A stretch of 64,000 nucleotides of DNA from Deltaproteobacteria bacterium (GCA_020848905.1 JADLHG010000019.1:55494-119493); one strand, 5' to 3'; numbered from the stretch's first letter, positions 44,808 through 55,800 are shown. The notes: generated by a model not told the origin, from the letters alone. A program made the numbers and translations.

Positions 44808-45866
44808 ATGTTCACCACTACTCTACGCCACTCGCTTCCTCTCGTGCCGCTCCTCTTTCTGGCCGCGCCGCTGCGTCCGGCCCTGGCGCTCGACCCCGAA
44901 TACGTGGCGGTCCCCAAGCCCGCCGCCGGGGCGAAGAAGGAAGGCTGGGACGGCGAGCTTTCCCTCGGAGCCTCGACCAGCCTGTCGAGCGCGAGCAACA
45001 CCGTGGGCAAGCCCGACGGCGTCTCCTTCGGCCTCGGGCTCACGGTCACCTCGGGCCTGGATTTCCGTCGGGGGAGCCACGAATGGCGGAACAGCCTGAC
45101 GCTGGGAGAATCCTTCGCCCGCACGCCGGCCGTGGACGCCTTCGTCAAGACCCAGGACGCGCTGGCCTTCGAGACGATCTACCTCTACAAGGTTCGCCCC
45201 ATCCCGTGGTTCGGCCCCTTCGCGCGCGCCACCCTGGACACGTCGCTCTTCAAGGGCATCGACGTGCGGCCGACCGACACCATCTATTCCATCGCGCAGA
45301 CGGACGGCTCGACGCGCGTGGTCTCCTCGCAGCGCCTGCGCCTCTCCGACCCCTTCAAGCCGCTGATGCTCAAGCAGTCGGTGGGTGTGCTCGCCCGACC
45401 CACGAACACGCCCGCGGCCGAGGTCGAGCTCCGACTCGGCTTCGGCGCCCGCGAGATCTTCGGCAACGGCCAGCTCGCGATCACCGACGACGCGACCACC
45501 AAGGACCTCGTCGAGGCCAAGGACCTGACCAACTACAGCCAGGCGGGCGCCGAGTTTCTGGCCCTGATCAAGGGCGCGCTCTACGGCGGCAAGGTCACCT
45601 ACCGCGCCGGCGCCGAGTTCATGATCCCGTTCCTCCGCACCGACGAGAAGTCCGGCAAGAGCGCCTTCGAGCTGGCCAACATCGAGCTCGGGGCCAAGCT
45701 CTCCTTCAAACTCGTGAGCTGGGCCTCGCTCGACTACGAGCTGAAGGCCGTGCGCCTGCCCCAGACGGTGGACAAGTTCCAGCTCCAGAACAACCTGCTG
45801 CTGACCTTCGCCTACGCGCTCGTCAAGCGCGAGGCCCCGCCGGCGACGGCCGCGAAGGCACCGTAG
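44808..45866 (+). CDS. Outer-membrane beta-barrel protein (DUF481/DUF3078-like)
   Basis: 352 residues from ATG 44808. Signal peptide about 1-27 ending PALA. The mature part is a series of amphipathic strands with typical barrel texture: [110 protein letters not shown] final aromatic strand is near the C-terminus, though the protein ends in an Ala/Pro tail. Transport or structural role unknown. Confidence 0.7.
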   Translation: MFTTTLRHSLPLVPLLFLAAPLRPALALDPEYVAVPKPAAGAKKEGWDGELSLGASTSLSSASNTVGKPDGVSFGLGLTVTSGLDFRRGSHEWRNSLTLGESFARTPAVDAFVKTQDALAFETIYLYKVRPIPWFGPFARATLDTSLFKGIDVRPTDTIYSIAQTDGSTRVVSSQRLRLSDPFKPLMLKQSVGVLARPTNTPAAEVELRLGFGAREIFGNGQLAITDDATTKDLVEAKDLTNYSQAGAEFLALIKGALYGGKVTYRAGAEFMIPFLRTDEKSGKSAFELANIELGAKLSFKLVSWASLDYELKAVRLPQTVDKFQLQNNLLLTFAYALVKREAPPATAAKAP

Positions 45867-46236
45867 CCGCGAAGACGCCGTAGCTTTCGCCCCTAGCTGT
45901 ACCCGTAGCGAAACGTCCTCACATCTCCGCGGGAAACCGATACCGCGAGCAGCGGTGCTGGGCACGAGTGCGGGCGGCGGTGGGCGCATGCGGACGGTGA
46001 CGTGCGTCGGTGCGCCGGGGAGGATGGCTGGCGACGGGAGGTGGCGCGAGAGCGCGGGCGGCGGTGGGCGCACGCGGGCGGGAGAGGTGCGTCGGTGCGG
46101 CGGGGAGGGGGTTGTTTGCGTGGGTGTGGTTCCTGCAAAGACCTCGCTGACACCCCCTTTCTCGTTCCTTCGTGTTTGTGTGTGCAAGGAGACCGCTTGA
46201 CGAAAGACCAGCACTCTGCTAGTATTAGCCTTAATC
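45867..46236. other. Non-coding stretch carrying REP-like repeats before transposase copy 2
   Basis: 370 bp with no plausible gene. Two direct repeats of a G-rich block lie at 45970-46023 and 46054-46108 (see repeat entry), then a T/G-rich segment and the conserved TGCTAGTATTAGCCTTA directly before the transposase start. Confidence 0.6.
45970..46108 (+). repeat. Two direct repeats of a REP-like block upstream of transposase copy 2
   Basis: A 24-base element (GCGGGCGGCGGTGGGCGCA type) at 45970-45993 and again at 46054-46077, one base different. A second shared segment GTGCGTCGGTGCG-[CG]-CGGGGAGG occurs at 46002-46023 and 46087-46108. Period about 84-85 bp. The same core lies at 31702 before transposase copy 1. 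Confidence 0.65.
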
Positions 46237-46983
46237 ATGCTGGCGCGCAAACGCAAATCCTCCTCGGGCGGTCACCGTTCTTTTGGCACACGTGCGTTGG
46301 CGGGTTCTGCGACCCAGCTTCCATTGCCTATGCGGGAGGCGACGGGTTGGGGCGGGAAGCGGAAGGGCGCGGGGCGGAAGAAGCAGCCGGGGAGCGGGCT
46401 GCCGCATCGGGAGCGACCGCTCCTGGCGAGCCGATTCCCGGTGCACGTCACGATGAAGGTGGTGGAGGGGCTGCCGAACCTGCGGAGCAAGAAGCAGCTC
46501 CGGGCGATCGAGAAGGCCTTCGTGAGGTCCGCGGGGCGGTTCGGCATGAACCTCGCCCACTACTCGATCCAGAAGAACCACCTGCACCTCGTGACGGAGG
46601 CCAAGGACCGGGACGTACTGATGAAGGGACTGCGGGCGCTGGCCATTCGCCTCGCGCACGCGCTGAATAGGACCGTGGGCCGCAAGGGGCGGGTCTTTCG
46701 GGACCGCTACCACCAGCACATCCTGCGCACACCGAGTGAGGTGCGCGCAGTCCTCTCCTACGTTCTTCAGAATCGACGCAAGCACGCACGTGCGCGCGGC
46801 AAGTGGGTCCCGCGGAGGGACCTGGACGCGTGCAGCTCGGCTCGCTACTTCAACGGCTGGAAGGACCTCACTCCGGTGCCGCCGACGGGACCATCCCCCG
46901 TCCTGCCGCCTCGGACGTGGCTCCTGCAAAGGGGCTGGAAGCTCCGGGGGCTAATCTCCCTCGGGGCGGTACCGGGCTCGTAG
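46237..46983 (+). CDS. REP-associated tyrosine transposase (RAYT), copy 2
   Basis: 248 residues from ATG 46237, the same length as copy 1 and colinear with it. HUH motif NHLHLV, nucleophile region LSYVLQNRRKHARARG, RVFRDRYHQHIL and the basic N-terminus are all conserved. Differences are scattered substitutions (for example VGRKGRVFRD unchanged, SEVKAALSY becoming SEVRAVLSY), so both copies look intact. Upstream conserved block TGCTAGTATTAGCCTTA ends at the start codon. Placed between the barrel protein gene and the end of the tubulin/helicase operon. Confidence 0.9.
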   Translation: MLARKRKSSSGGHRSFGTRALAGSATQLPLPMREATGWGGKRKGAGRKKQPGSGLPHRERPLLASRFPVHVTMKVVEGLPNLRSKKQLRAIEKAFVRSAGRFGMNLAHYSIQKNHLHLVTEAKDRDVLMKGLRALAIRLAHALNRTVGRKGRVFRDRYHQHILRTPSEVRAVLSYVLQNRRKHARARGKWVPRRDLDACSSARYFNGWKDLTPVPPTGPSPVLPPRTWLLQRGWKLRGLISLGAVPGS

Positions 46984-47005
46984 CGCGCCCGCCTGCGGAT
47001 CAGGG

Positions 47006-47566
47006 TCAGCTCCCGCGCAGCGTGGCGCAGGCGCCCACGACCTCGCTCACGAACCCGTCGAGGGCCGCGCGCAGCACCGGTAGCTCGAGGCCGGCCACGG
47101 GCGCCGGAAGTCGCTCGGTGACCTGGAAGAGCACGTCGGGCCGCACGCGCAGAAGCACGAGCCGCGGCGGTCCCGAGAGCACCGCGAGCACCGCCGGCCA
47201 GTGGCCTTCGCCGCGCGCCTCGAGGTGGCCGACCTCGAGCAGCACGGCATCGAGGCCTGGGGCCAGCACCCAGGAGCGTCCACGCTCGAGCGCCTCCCGT
47301 TCGAAGCGGTAGTCGCAGATCTCGGGCTGCCGGGACCACTTCGCCACCGGAATGCGTGCTCCCGTCGCGAGGTCCAGCAGATCGTAGGCCCAGACCCCCT
47401 CTGGAGGGGCCTCGTCGGTGGTCCCCTTCGGGGGAGCGGAGGACGCCCGCACCTGGAGCGCGCCACCCACCCGAAAGCCTCCCGCGCGCAGCCCCTCCAT
47501 GACGCCGAGCGTCGCCTCGTGCTTGCCGTGCTCGGTGCGACCTACGATCGCGGCCCAGGGATTCAT
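47006..47566 (-). CDS. Small THEP1/DUF2478-like protein with damaged P-loop
   Basis: 186 residues. The N-terminus AIVGRTEHGKHEATLGVMEGLRAGG lines up with nucleotide-kinase P-loops of MobB/THEP1-like proteins (GxxGxGKT) but has EHGKHE in place of GSGKTT. The next part (GFRVGGALQV, YDLLDLATGARIPVA) also follows that family. Then come a strand VLLEVGHLE and LVLLRVRPD. Loss of the Thr/Ser after Lys argues against normal NTP hydrolysis. Gene 24 bp after the helicase-like gene, last of the operon. Function unknown; the similarity is partial. Confidence 0.55.
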   Translation of the reverse strand: MNPWAAIVGRTEHGKHEATLGVMEGLRAGGFRVGGALQVRASSAPPKGTTDEAPPEGVWAYDLLDLATGARIPVAKWSRQPEICDYRFEREALERGRSWVLAPGLDAVLLEVGHLEARGEGHWPAVLAVLSGPPRLVLLRVRPDVLFQVTERLPAPVAGLELPVLRAALDGFVSEVVGACATLRGS

Positions 47567-47590
47567 GTCTACATCACCTCGGCCTCTATC

Positions 47591-50479
47591 CTACGCCCCG
47601 ATCAGCCGATCTACCAGCGCCCGCGCCCCGGCACGATCCAGCGTCGCGCGCTCGGGCTCCATCTGGTGGCAGTGCAGCGTGCGTACGCAGCGCGGACAGC
47701 CGGCGCCATCGCAGCACGCGCCGTCGAGGAGCTCGCGCACGAGCGAGAGCGCCTCGCGCAGCCGACCCAGCTCGAGCGCCCGCGCGTAGCCGGCGCCGCC
47801 GGGGAAGGTGTCGAGGCAGAGCAGCGCCGGACCGCGCCCTGCCAGCTCCGTCGTGTGCGCGAGGTGGAGCCCCTCCTCGCCGCAGTCGAAGAGCGCCTCG
47901 AGCGCGTTGCGCAACAGGTGCACGAGCGCGTGGAGCGCCGCCTCGCTCGCCTCGCCTCCCGTGGTGAGCACCCGCGCGAGCGAGCGATAGCGCACCTCGA
48001 TCGGCGCGAAGGTCACGAGCGTGCGGAGCGCGCCGGTCGGCCCGTGATGGCGCGTGGCGGTGATGCGCTCCTCGACGGCCACGGAGACGAGCCCGCCTTC
48101 CAGCGTCGCCCCGCCGAGGCTGAGCGGCCGGAGCAGCTCGGGCTGCTCGAGCGAGACCTTCAACTCGCGGACCCGCACGCCCATCAGCTCCTCGTCGAGC
48201 AGCGCGGCCGCGAGGCGCTCGCCCGGCTCGTAGCGTCCCGGGGTCCACGGCAGGACGTACCGCTGGCCGCGGTAGTGGAGGACCGCCCCCGGGAAGGCCA
48301 CGAGAGGGGCCCGGGCAGCGTCCAGCCGGCGGAGCACGGTCCCGGTCGCCTGATCCACGACCTCCACCGGCGACGAGCCCACGGTCTCGGCGCTCGCACG
48401 CGAGCTCCCCGCCGCCTCGCGCAGACAGAGCTCGCCTCGCGTGGCGAGCCCGAGCGGCTCACGCTCCAGGCGCCGCGTCTCTCGCGCGACGAAGAGCCCG
48501 TCGCGCCGCGCGGCCTCGACCACCTCCGCGCCGAAGACCTGCCGCGCCCAGACCTCGTCCACCGGGGCAGCAAGGAGCGCCTGATGTAGATGATGGGTCC
48601 CGAGCTGCACGTGCTGCCGTTCGGCCACCAGCGTGCGCCCGAGGGTCGCGAAGCGCTCGAGGCGCCGCAGGTCCGTCGCGATCCACGCCGCCACGGGCTC
48701 AGGGCGGACCAGCAGCACGGCCGTGGGATCGCTCGAGCCCTCGCTCCACGCGCCAAAGTGCGTGAGCGCCACCGAGAGACGCGCCGCGTGCGTCGCCGCC
48801 AGCTCGACCACGCCGACCGCCGCGTCCTCGAGCGGCACCGGCGAGACCCCCGACCGCCCGGCCGCACTCGCCTCGCGCGCGAGCTGCGCCCGCGAGAGCG
48901 CCGCGAAGCCGAGAACCGTCGCCGGCAGCCCGAGCGCGGCCGCCTCCGCGAGCGCCCGCGCCGCGCCGCCCACCACCGCCTGCCCCGGGGCCTGCCCCGC
49001 GTGGAGCGCCAGAGGCCGCGTTGGCCCGCTCGCCCCTACCACGAGCTCGAGCTCGGCGCCGAGGAGCTCCTCCGCGTGACGCGCCACCTCGCACACCGGC
49101 TCGCCCACGGTGGCCAGGAGTCGGGGAGCGCCCCGAAGCCGCGCGAGCACGGCCCAGAGGCGCCGCGTGAGGTAGCTCAGGTTCGCGCCGCGCAGGCCCG
49201 AGTGCCGCTCGAGATCCTCCACCACGACGAGCCCGAGGAGCTCGAGGAAGTAGGCGCTGTCCTTCGGCGTCGAGAGCAGGCGGTCGAGCGCGTCCGGGTC
49301 GGCGAAGGCCAGGACCGGGCTACGCTGCTCGGCGAGGAGCCGCACGAGCTCGGGACCCGCGAGCGTCGAACGGAGGTTGTGCCGCCAGGCGGTCCCCGCG
49401 AGCAGCCCCCGAAGGTGCGCCTCCCCCTCCGTGGCCGTCTCGGCGTCTCGGGCCACGACGAGCGTGTTTCGCCCCTCCGCGAGCGCGCGCTCGGCCGCCG
49501 CGAGCCAGGCCACCGTGGTCTTGCCGGCCCGCGGGGGCGCCTGCAGCAGCACGCGCCGCCCGTCGCCACGGAGCCGCTCGAGCGCCTCCCGCTGATGCGC
49601 GTAGAGGTCGCGTCCGCGACAGAGCCCCGCCACGAGCTCTCCGAGGAGCGGCCCGGCCATCGCCGAGGAGGTCCCCGCGGCTGCCTCCGCCGCACGGGCG
49701 CTCCCCCACCGCGTGCCCTGGGCAGGCAGCTCGAAGCCCGCGCCACGCAGCGCGGCTACCCACGCCGCGGGCGACCCCGGTGCGCGCGCCTCGTCCTGCA
49801 CCCTCGGCGCCGCCTCGGCCGCGGGCGCATCGACTCCGCCGAAGAGCAGGTTGACGGCCGCCCCCGCCACGCACGCGACCGCGAGCCCGTAGAGAAAAGG
49901 CAGCAGCGACACGCGCTGGCCCGCCGCGGGAAAGAGCTCGAAGAAGACCACGAAGAGCCCGAGCGGGGCCACGAGGAGCAGGGGCCCCATCCAGCCCCGG
50001 TAGCGCTCCTCCATGACCCGCAGGTCGCGATAGCCCGCGAGCGCGTAGATGCCGCGCCAGACCGGGTGCTCGTCTTCGAGTTCGGGGTCGAGACGCGCCG
50101 CGCGCCCGAAGAACCAGCACGCCTGCACGAGCGCGAGGTAGAGCCCGAGCGCCGCCCCCACCTTCATCGGCGCGGCCACGAGCGGCCGGTCCCCGAGCGG
50201 TAGCAGCGGCGCGAGCGCGTCGTGCCAGCCAAGGAGCGCCCGCTCGACGAAGGACTCGGCCGGCGTGGTGACGCGTTCGCCCACGAGCGCAGCCACCTGG
50301 TCCACCGTCGAGCCGAGCGCGTAGAGCCCCACCTCGAGAAAGCCTGCGAGGGCGAAAATCGGTCCGACGGAAACCTTCGGCTGGCGCCGCCGGAGGGTCC
50401 AAGCCAGCGCGGCCAGCACGGCGAGAAATCCAGCCAGGACGGCGACCGTGACGAGCTTCGACGCCCGGAGCTCGCTCAT
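47591..50479 (-). CDS. Membrane-anchored DUF1998-type superfamily 2 helicase with degenerate motif II
   Basis: 962 residues from ATG 50479, overlapping the previous stop (ATGA). About five N-terminal transmembrane helices (9-27, 39-58, 97-120, 170-187, 195-215) precede a helicase: LYAHQREALERL (Q motif), Walker A K320 in APPRAGKTTV, and VVVEDLERHSG at 418-428 where DExH would be. GANLSYLTRRL and ATVGEP follow. The C-terminal CLDTFPGGAGYARAL, then CCDGAGCPRC and LHCHQMEPERATLDRAGARALVDRL, is the Zn-cysteine end of DUF1998/MrfA-like proteins. Motif II lacks the Asp-Glu pair at its usual place. A membrane helicase of this class is unusual. Operon partner of the tubulin-like protein. Confidence 0.75.
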   Translation of the reverse strand: MSELRASKLVTVAVLAGFLAVLAALAWTLRRRQPKVSVGPIFALAGFLEVGLYALGSTVDQVAALVGERVTTPAESFVERALLGWHDALAPLLPLGDRPLVAAPMKVGAALGLYLALVQACWFFGRAARLDPELEDEHPVWRGIYALAGYRDLRVMEERYRGWMGPLLLVAPLGLFVVFFELFPAAGQRVSLLPFLYGLAVACVAGAAVNLLFGGVDAPAAEAAPRVQDEARAPGSPAAWVAALRGAGFELPAQGTRWGSARAAEAAAGTSSAMAGPLLGELVAGLCRGRDLYAHQREALERLRGDGRRVLLQAPPRAGKTTVAWLAAAERALAEGRNTLVVARDAETATEGEAHLRGLLAGTAWRHNLRSTLAGPELVRLLAEQRSPVLAFADPDALDRLLSTPKDSAYFLELLGLVVVEDLERHSGLRGANLSYLTRRLWAVLARLRGAPRLLATVGEPVCEVARHAEELLGAELELVVGASGPTRPLALHAGQAPGQAVVGGAARALAEAAALGLPATVLGFAALSRAQLAREASAAGRSGVSPVPLEDAAVGVVELAATHAARLSVALTHFGAWSEGSSDPTAVLLVRPEPVAAWIATDLRRLERFATLGRTLVAERQHVQLGTHHLHQALLAAPVDEVWARQVFGAEVVEAARRDGLFVARETRRLEREPLGLATRGELCLREAAGSSRASAETVGSSPVEVVDQATGTVLRRLDAARAPLVAFPGAVLHYRGQRYVLPWTPGRYEPGERLAAALLDEELMGVRVRELKVSLEQPELLRPLSLGGATLEGGLVSVAVEERITATRHHGPTGALRTLVTFAPIEVRYRSLARVLTTGGEASEAALHALVHLLRNALEALFDCGEEGLHLAHTTELAGRGPALLCLDTFPGGAGYARALELGRLREALSLVRELLDGACCDGAGCPRCVRTLHCHQMEPERATLDRAGARALVDRLIGA

Positions 50480-52854
50480 GCGCCACTCTCCGGGGCTGCG
50501 TGCCAGCGAATCGCGGGGGCCGCGATCCCCGTGACCAGCTTGAGCAGCACGACCCGCTCCCGCACGCCGTCGGTCGCGACCGTCTCCCAGCCCCCCCGCT
50601 CCTCCGCCGAGAAGCGGGGCAAGAGCGTGGCGAGCTCCTTCGCCCCCACCACGAGCCGCGTGGCCAGCCCCTGCCGCGTCTCGTCGGGGTCGAGGAAGAC
50701 ACGTCCCGCGAAGTCCACCTGGAAGTCGAGCCGCGCCCCTACCTCGGTGAAGAAACGCTCGAGCCGCGCGCGCGCGCGTTCGACGAGCTCCGGCTGGTCG
50801 AGCAGGCGTCCCTCGAGGAGCGTCGGGTAGTAGCCGGCGCAGCTCGCCACGAGTCCCCGCTCGTCGGAAAAGGGAAGCTGGCTCTCCCAGCCCTCGAGGG
50901 GGCGGCGCGTGCGCCAGTACTCGCCCGCCAGCTCGGGCAGGTCCGTGGGCTTGCGCTGCGTCGCCGCCAGCCGCGCGAGCTCCGCCCCGGGGAGCAAGCT
51001 CACCCGAAGCAGCGACCGATCGGCGAGGACCCCGGCCGGGTCTTCTCCCGCCTCCCGGTCGAAGACCACGCCGCTCGCCTGCTGCGCCGCGCGCAAGGAG
51101 AGCAACTGCACGTCGATCCCCGCCAGACACTCCTCGAGGCGCGCCAGACGATCCTCTACGTGCTTGAGCACGGCCACGAGCGTTCGATGCACCCAGATGT
51201 CGCACGCCCGCTCGAGCCGCGAGCCGTAGTACCCGAGGAGCGAGCCCTCCGCGCCGCGCGACAGCTCCTGCAAGAGCCGCTCGAGCGAGCCCTTCTTCCC
51301 CGAGTGCCCGACGAGGCCGCGGATCGTCCGCGTCGCGTCGAGCACGCGCCCCCCGAGGTAGACGAGCACGCCGAGCCCCGCCAGCGCCGCCCCGGTCCCC
51401 CACGCGTTCGGTGGCGTGAGCCAGCCGCGCAGCCGCGAGTCCGCACCGAGCGCGAGCAGCTCCGCCACGCGATGCAGGAGCGGCGCGAGGCACACGGTGG
51501 CGACGCCCCACGCCGCGAGCCCCCAGACGACGAGATGCCGTCGCCTGGGCTTCTTCCGGCACGCCGCCGCGCAGGCCCGGTAGCGCTCCTCGAAGCGGTC
51601 CAGCTTCGGCGCCTCACCGAGCGGAGCCTGCGCCCTCCGCGCCAGCGTCTCCTCCTCGGCGGCGAGGCGCTTGCGCAGATGCCGGAGCGAGAGGGCCGCG
51701 TCGGCCACGTTCCCTTGCGCCGGCCGCGCGAGCCGCTCCTCGACGAAGCGATCGATCCGCGCGCGCTCCTCGCGCACCAGCGCCACCCCGTTGGCCTCGA
51801 CCTCCTCGATCACCTCCTCCAGCCGAAAGAGCCCGAGCTCGCGTTCGGCGCGGAAGAGCCGCTCGCGCTGCCGCGAGAACCACTCCTCGCCGTAGTGCGC
51901 GAGCAGCTCCTCCGTGTCCTCGAGGAGCCCCACGTCGCGAAAGGCCGCGGCGAAGTCGGGGCACTGGGTCTCGATCACCGCATCCAGGCGCTTGCGCCCC
52001 TGTTCGAGCGGGACGAGCTCGCGGTAGCGCGCGGGCCGGGCCAGCTCCTCCACCTCGGCTCCGCGCTCGGCCACCTCGGTCCGCTCGGGGCTGGCCCTCC
52101 GCACCCACTCGAGGAGCTCCATCGCCGTGCGCCGCGCCAGGTACCCCTCCAGCGCGCCGCGGTCCAGCTCGGCCGCCGCGCAGGCGAAGGTCGCGTACGG
52201 GTCCCGCCCCTTCTCGGGGAAGACCCGCAGCGCCTCGGCTCCCTCCAGCGCCCCGCACAGGAGCAGCTCGAGGAAGAGCGCGACCATCTGCCCGAGCTCG
52301 TCCCGCTCGAGGAGGTATCGCCCGGAGGACTCGCTGAGCACGTAGAGGTGGCTCACCGCCGCGGGCCAGCGCTCCTCGGCGTGCAAGGCCTCGAGCTGCG
52401 CGAGCGCCGCCCGGCTCGCCTCGGACCACGCCTCACCCGGCGCCGGCACGAGCAAGATCGGCTGGCAGAGAAAATTCGCCTGCGTCCCCTCGCGGTAGCT
52501 CTGAAAGAGGCTGGCGTAGCGACCGCGGACGAGCCCCATCAGCGCGTCGACCCCGCGCGGGACCTGCTCGGCCACCGCCGCGTCGGTCAGGTCGGCGAGC
52601 AGGACGACCCGGAGCACCGGCGGCCCCGCCGAGGCCCCCGCGGCGAGGAGCGCCCCGAGGCTGAGCTGTCGGTCCAGCGCCTCGCGCCAGACCTCGGCCC
52701 CGTCGAGCACCCCGGCGACCGCGCAGTTCGCCATCCGCCCGTCGGACTCGCGTCGCACGCGCCGACCGAACTGCTCCGCCGCCCCCTCGGCGAACCTCCC
52801 GCCGTGGAGGATCAAGGTCGGCTGGGACACCCGCAGTTTGCCGAGCTCGGCCAT
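50476..52854 (-). CDS. Two-transmembrane coiled-coil protein of the tubulin/helicase operon
   Basis: 792 residues from ATG 52854; starts 17 bp after the tubulin-like gene and overlaps the helicase gene by ATGA. No known family recognised. N-terminal 200 residues are alpha/beta (PTLILHGGR, VLRVVLLADLTDAA, LCQPILLVPAP), then a long charged helical section (REERARIDRFVEERLARP, SLRHLRKRLAAEEETLARR). Two transmembrane helices near 437-460 and 486-503 separate it from a C-terminal region rich in Arg/Leu helices (LERLLQELSRGAEGS, VEDRLARLEECLAG). The domain order suggests a membrane scaffold linking cytoplasmic parts. Confidence 0.6.
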   Translation of the reverse strand: MAELGKLRVSQPTLILHGGRFAEGAAEQFGRRVRRESDGRMANCAVAGVLDGAEVWREALDRQLSLGALLAAGASAGPPVLRVVLLADLTDAAVAEQVPRGVDALMGLVRGRYASLFQSYREGTQANFLCQPILLVPAPGEAWSEASRAALAQLEALHAEERWPAAVSHLYVLSESSGRYLLERDELGQMVALFLELLLCGALEGAEALRVFPEKGRDPYATFACAAAELDRGALEGYLARRTAMELLEWVRRASPERTEVAERGAEVEELARPARYRELVPLEQGRKRLDAVIETQCPDFAAAFRDVGLLEDTEELLAHYGEEWFSRQRERLFRAERELGLFRLEEVIEEVEANGVALVREERARIDRFVEERLARPAQGNVADAALSLRHLRKRLAAEEETLARRAQAPLGEAPKLDRFEERYRACAAACRKKPRRRHLVVWGLAAWGVATVCLAPLLHRVAELLALGADSRLRGWLTPPNAWGTGAALAGLGVLVYLGGRVLDATRTIRGLVGHSGKKGSLERLLQELSRGAEGSLLGYYGSRLERACDIWVHRTLVAVLKHVEDRLARLEECLAGIDVQLLSLRAAQQASGVVFDREAGEDPAGVLADRSLLRVSLLPGAELARLAATQRKPTDLPELAGEYWRTRRPLEGWESQLPFSDERGLVASCAGYYPTLLEGRLLDQPELVERARARLERFFTEVGARLDFQVDFAGRVFLDPDETRQGLATRLVVGAKELATLLPRFSAEERGGWETVATDGVRERVVLLKLVTGIAAPAIRWHAAPESGA

Positions 52855-52871
52855 CGCGTCTCGGCGCGAGC

Positions 52872-55800
52872 TCAGGCCACCTGCACGAGGAGCTGCCGCA
52901 CCACCTCCTGCAGCTCGCCCAGGAAGGTCACCTCCGTGCGGTCGGTCGGCCGCTTCGCCTGCTCGAGCTCCCACGCCCGGTCATCGAAGCTCTTCAGCCG
53001 CGCCTCGAGCTCCGCGCGCAGCGCCGCGCGATCCCCACCGAGCCGCGCCTCGCGCGCCCGCTCCGCCACCTCGCGCAGCCGCGCCGCCGTGCGCGCGTCC
53101 AGCTGCTGGTAGGCCGCAAACGCCTCCGCGTAGCCGCGCCCGAGCACCCCCTCGTGCCCGCCGTGCGACCACCGCCACTCGCCGTCCGTCAGCCGCACCG
53201 CCTCGCCGACGAGCGCCCACAGGAACGCCGTCTGGTCGGTGCGACGGGCATCGGTCCCCGCCGACTGCTTGCGCTCCTCCGGGTCGAGCTGCGCCAGCGC
53301 CTCTTCCCACGCCGCGTCCACGTGCAGCGGATACCCCCGGTCGCCCCGCCCCTTGGCCCGCACGTAGGCCTGCTTCATCTCGCCGTTCACGCGCCGGTAG
53401 AAGTAGAGCGGGATGCCGAGCTCCGCGCGGTAGAAGACGATGCGCTTCTCGTCGTCCCAGTCGTCGAGGAGCTGGTAGCCGCTCGTGGCCTTCGCGAGCG
53501 GCCCGAGCAGTCCGTCGGCGCCGCCAGCCTGGAAGTGTCCGTGCAGCCCCACGAGATAGATGTCGTTCGCCGCCACCACCGAGGCGTCGGACCCGAGCGC
53601 CTCGTCGAGCGTGGCCAGCACCGCGGCCTTCTCGGCGCAGAAGCGGAGCTTTTTCACCAGGTAGTCCTGGACCATCTCCTCCGTCGGCGCGTAGCTCGAG
53701 CGGTCCCTCGCGAGCTGGTCTCCGAGGAAGTAGCGCGCCTCGAGCCGGAGCGCGTCGTCGAGGAGCAGCCCCTTCTCCTTGCGGTCCGTCCCCCCCGCGC
53801 GGCGCCCCTTGATCAGCGGCTCGAGCTTTTTCCGCCCCATCTCCACGAACGCGCTGCGCAACCGATCCGCCACCTCGTCCGCCGTGGGGAGCACCTTCCG
53901 GCCGCGCTCGTCGGTGCGCGGCGCGAAGGCCCCGTTCATCTCGGCGAAGACCGCGTCCCGGTCGAAGAAGGCCAGCTCCGCCTCGCCGCTCCCCACGTGG
54001 TCGTCGAAGTAGCGCCCCCAGAGCCGCTTCCCCGTGAAGTCCTGCAGCGCCTCCACGTCGAGGACGTACTCCTGCGCTTCCCCCGCCCCTCGCGCCCCCT
54101 CGGCCGTGCCGAGCATGCGCTCCGCCTCCAGACCGAGGCCAGAGATGAGCTCGCTCGCCCGCGCCGTCACCGCTCGATAGACGTTCAAGAGGTCGTTGCA
54201 GCTCCCGAGCAGCGCGGCGAAGAAGTCCCGCGCGAACTCGGCCTCGAGCAAGAGCCGGTTCGCCTGGGCCAGCTCCTCGTTGAAGAAGCGCACGAAGTCG
54301 GTACGCGCCTCCTCGAAGTCCTCGTTTCGCCGCTTGAGCCGCTCGAGGAGGGTGTACTCGGCCGTCTTGAGCAGGAGCTCCTTCTTCCCCCGGAGCGCCT
54401 CGCGCACGTGGTCCGAGTCGAGCTGAAAGCGCGCCAGGTCCGCCCGCCGCGCGTCGCACTCCGCCAGCCGCTGCTCGAGGTGCTCCACGAGCCCGATGAG
54501 GAAGTAACGCTGCCCGAACGGATCCACCGCCTGCTCCTCGAAGAAGGAGCGCAGGAAGCTCCCCGACGAGGCGCTCCGCCCGTGCGCGTCCCGTAGCGCC
54601 CCCACCGCCGAGCGGGCCTTCGCCACCTCCTGCCTGAGATCCTCGACCTCGGCATCCACCTTGATGTTCTTGGCCGTGATGTCCACCGGCGTCATGGTGT
54701 GGAGCTCGATCGCGTCCTTGGCCTCCTTCAGCACCTTCTCCACCCGCAGGTCCAGCTCCGGCGCGAGCGCCCCGGCCTTCTTCTCGCGCCGCTCGCAGCG
54801 GTGCACGATCTGCGAGAAGGGTCCCTCGGGGTTGTCCGAGTCCTGCTCGAGCCGACCGAGGTAGCGCACGAACTCGCGGTACTTGTCGTCCACCACCTTG
54901 TTGCGCCGCTCGGCGCTCATGGCCTTGAACTTCGGGTCGTCGTAGTCCACCACGAACTGCCGCGCCACCTCCCCCGCGCGCTCGGGGAGCCGGAAGGTGA
55001 GGTAGCTCTCCATGGCCTTCTTCGCGTAGCGCAGGCAGCAGTACTCGAGCAGGTCGTCGTCGGGGAGCACGAGCACCGAGCAGCCGTAGCTCCCGTAGTG
55101 CACCGCGTAGCCGTGGGCCAGCGCCTTCTGGTGCTTCTCGTAGTTGTCGTACTCCCCCTGCTGCGTACCGATGATCGGCGAGAAGAGCTGCAGGTAGGCC
55201 GAGTCCGCCACGGCCTCCTTGTAGGCCGCGACGCTCACCGCCGCCGGGCTGTCCACCAGGTACACGAAGCCGAACGGCATGCGCCGCACCGTCGGCTGGT
55301 GCGCGAGATTCGGGTTGTAGTGGAACTCCAGCTCGCGCGCCTGCCCCTCGTAGCCGAGCTTCATCAGGTGCTCGAGCTCCATCAGCGCCGCGTACCCGTT
55401 CGCGTCGATGTCGGGCTGGAGCGCCCCTTTCACCACCCGATGAAAGAGCGACGGCAGGAGCAGCGTGGCGTAGACCTGCGGGATCCACCCGGCCGCCTCG
55501 ATCAGCTCCTGCACCAGGTACGCGAGCGTGAGGAAGCCCCCCGAGCCCGTCCCCCCGGCGACCGATCCATAGATGAACGCGTTGAAGCGGCGCGGCGTGT
55601 TCCGCCGGAAGGGGTTGTCGTGGTCCTTGGCCTCGGAGATGGCCGCGTTCAGCTTCTGGATGATCTGCCCCCGGTCCCGCTCGAGCTGGTAGTAGAGCGA
55701 GAGCCGCGACTCGATCCGCACCTGCCCGGCGCCGCTCCCGCGCGTGGAGCGGAAGGTGTAGCTCTCGGGGAGCCACTGGCAGCAGAAGGGATCCCTCCCC

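Noticed and set aside
45970..46108. Possible CRISPR-like array
   Set aside because: Only two repeats about 84 bp apart, no spacers of regular size, no cas genes; fits REP-like sequence next to a RAYT gene.
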